Position numbers and translations under genes: made by a program. The notes beneath the pieces are model-generated. The model was not told where the DNA came from. It did no database searches and worked only from the letters and a program-made list of their open reading frames with translations. From assembly GCA_027575765.1 (NCBI GenBank), contig JANBPT010000531.1, positions 1 to 32,045 of the forward strand: a DNA stretch of 32,045 nucleotides. Direction: 5' to 3'. The DNA comes from Tieghemiomyces parasiticus (lineage: Eukaryota; Kickxellomycota; Dimargaritomycetes; Dimargaritales; Dimargaritaceae). Below are positions 31,201 through 32,045 of this stretch, piece after piece (position 1 is the stretch's first letter; every line of letters begins with the position of its first letter).

Positions 31201-32045
31201 GGGAGAAGTGGGGCGTTGGGAGCTCGGCGGAACTGGCGGACGGATGACCATATTAGGCCACCGGGCACAGCCTATGGGCCGTCTGGTCCGCTAAGAAGGC
31301 CCAATAAGGTAAATCGCAAGACCATGAGCCGACAACCTCAGGTGAACGACAGGCCTGGCGTGTGGCCATGGGCGGAGATAAGCGACCTGTGCCACGGGTA
31401 GTGAGTGCTGAGTGGACGAGGCCAAGTCCGCACCCATACACTCCCCATAGTCGCCAAGTCCGAAGGCAGTGTGGCACTTGTCCTTCCCTCCACGACCGCC
31501 CCCGCGTGTCCCTATTGGATGCAAGACAGACCTTCCCAACATACCGCCCCTCATCCGAAACATTCAACCTCTATACCTGGGACCCGTTTGGTACCGTGGT
31601 TGGCTCGACCTTGGGGGGGGGGGGGCTTGCGGTAACCGACCGGTGGCCAATCTTGCGCGAGTCTGCACCATCACATTCCAACCCGTTTCCAGGAGACGCG
31701 GTCTTGTCATTCGCGTTTGTTAAAGTGGGCGGCTCTTTTCAACGCACAACGCCGCGAGAGATCTATGCGTGGGGCGAGACTGACGGATGTCGGCCAGCTG
31801 ACTGGCCAGGCGCCGTTCGCACATAGGCCAACCTTGAGGGACCTGAGCCAACCAGCTAATATCTGTGATCCCTTCCCCACGCTATCGCTTAGACCTACCG
31901 AAATTCTCCGCCCTGGGCTGTGCCAAACCAAAGCCGACGGCCAACCCCCGTGTACTTTTGTTTTCCCGATAGATCCAGCACGGCCAACGGGGTGGGACAG
32001 AGGGTGGCTGGTGGGTGAGAGGGTGGGCCACATCACCCATTGCTT
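28239..32045. other. Right-hand intergenic stretch, no recognised gene
   Basis: All frames here are short, and none carries a motif I recognise. The longer ones are the plus-strand frames at 29982-30455 and 31362-31826, both starting at non-ATG codons. A 70-codon frame with an ATG lies at 28903-29115 on the plus strand. Features worth noting are the perfect hairpin at 30181-30213 and homopolymer tracts at 29535-29544 (10 C), 30227-30235 (9 C) and 31613-31625 (13 G). No tRNA, rRNA or transposon ends were found. Confidence 0.4.
30181..30213. repeat. Perfect inverted repeat, 15-bp arms with 3-base loop
   Basis: CCCCGCGGAGGAATG at 30181-30195 and its exact reverse complement at 30199-30213 are separated by AAC. 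The flanks do not pair further. Arms of this length with no mismatch are far beyond chance in a 32-kb window. The element sits in non-coding DNA, so it could form a stable RNA hairpin or a DNA cruciform, or be a small mobile-element footprint. Confidence 0.9.

Overview
The window looks like nuclear DNA of a fungus, possibly an early-diverging lineage. The evidence is a Mediator kinase-module subunit (MED12/Srb8), a fungal-type choline kinase closely resembling yeast CKI1, a mitochondrial-type enoyl-CoA isomerase with a cleavable presequence, a fungal-style degenerate protein kinase and an apparent spliceosomal intron. There are no bacterial-style operons or ribosome binding sites. The lineage assignment is an inference; only the eukaryotic, fungal character is well supported.

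Layout. Positions 1-157 hold the 3' end of a small heat-shock (Hsp20) gene. From about 1.7 to 11.9 kb there is a large inverted duplication. The left arm (about 1675-3543) and right arm (about 10064-11930) are near-identical and point toward each other. Each arm carries the promoter region and first ~211 codons of a secreted-protein gene (2911-4011 on +, 9587-10696 on -). Beyond codon 211 the two genes are still recognisably related but strongly diverged. The spacer between the arms carries an enoyl-CoA delta isomerase gene (5877-7100) and a long stretch, 7741-9586, with no ORF of even 60 codons. Right of the duplication come a two-exon choline kinase (minus strand, 13479-15298), an unresolved minus-strand locus (about 16.2-17.0 kb), the 7.7-kb uninterrupted MED12 gene (minus, 17622-25349) and a short kinase-like gene (minus, 27396-28238) whose catalytic loop is degenerate. 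The last ~3.8 kb contain no gene I recognise, but do contain a perfect 15-bp-arm hairpin and G/C homopolymer tracts.

How the genes relate. ECI1 (mitochondrial beta-oxidation of unsaturated fatty acids), choline kinase (Kennedy-pathway phosphatidylcholine synthesis) and MED12 (transcription) are housekeeping genes with no obvious joint role. The accessory part is the paired secreted-protein family. The region of highest identity is a 384-bp perfectly matching block covering the promoter and signal-peptide start. The C-terminal halves differ sharply. This is the pattern expected of a lineage-specific secreted family in which the 5' part is homogenised by gene conversion, or reused as a cassette, while the C-terminal domain varies. 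It is the most unusual structure in the window.
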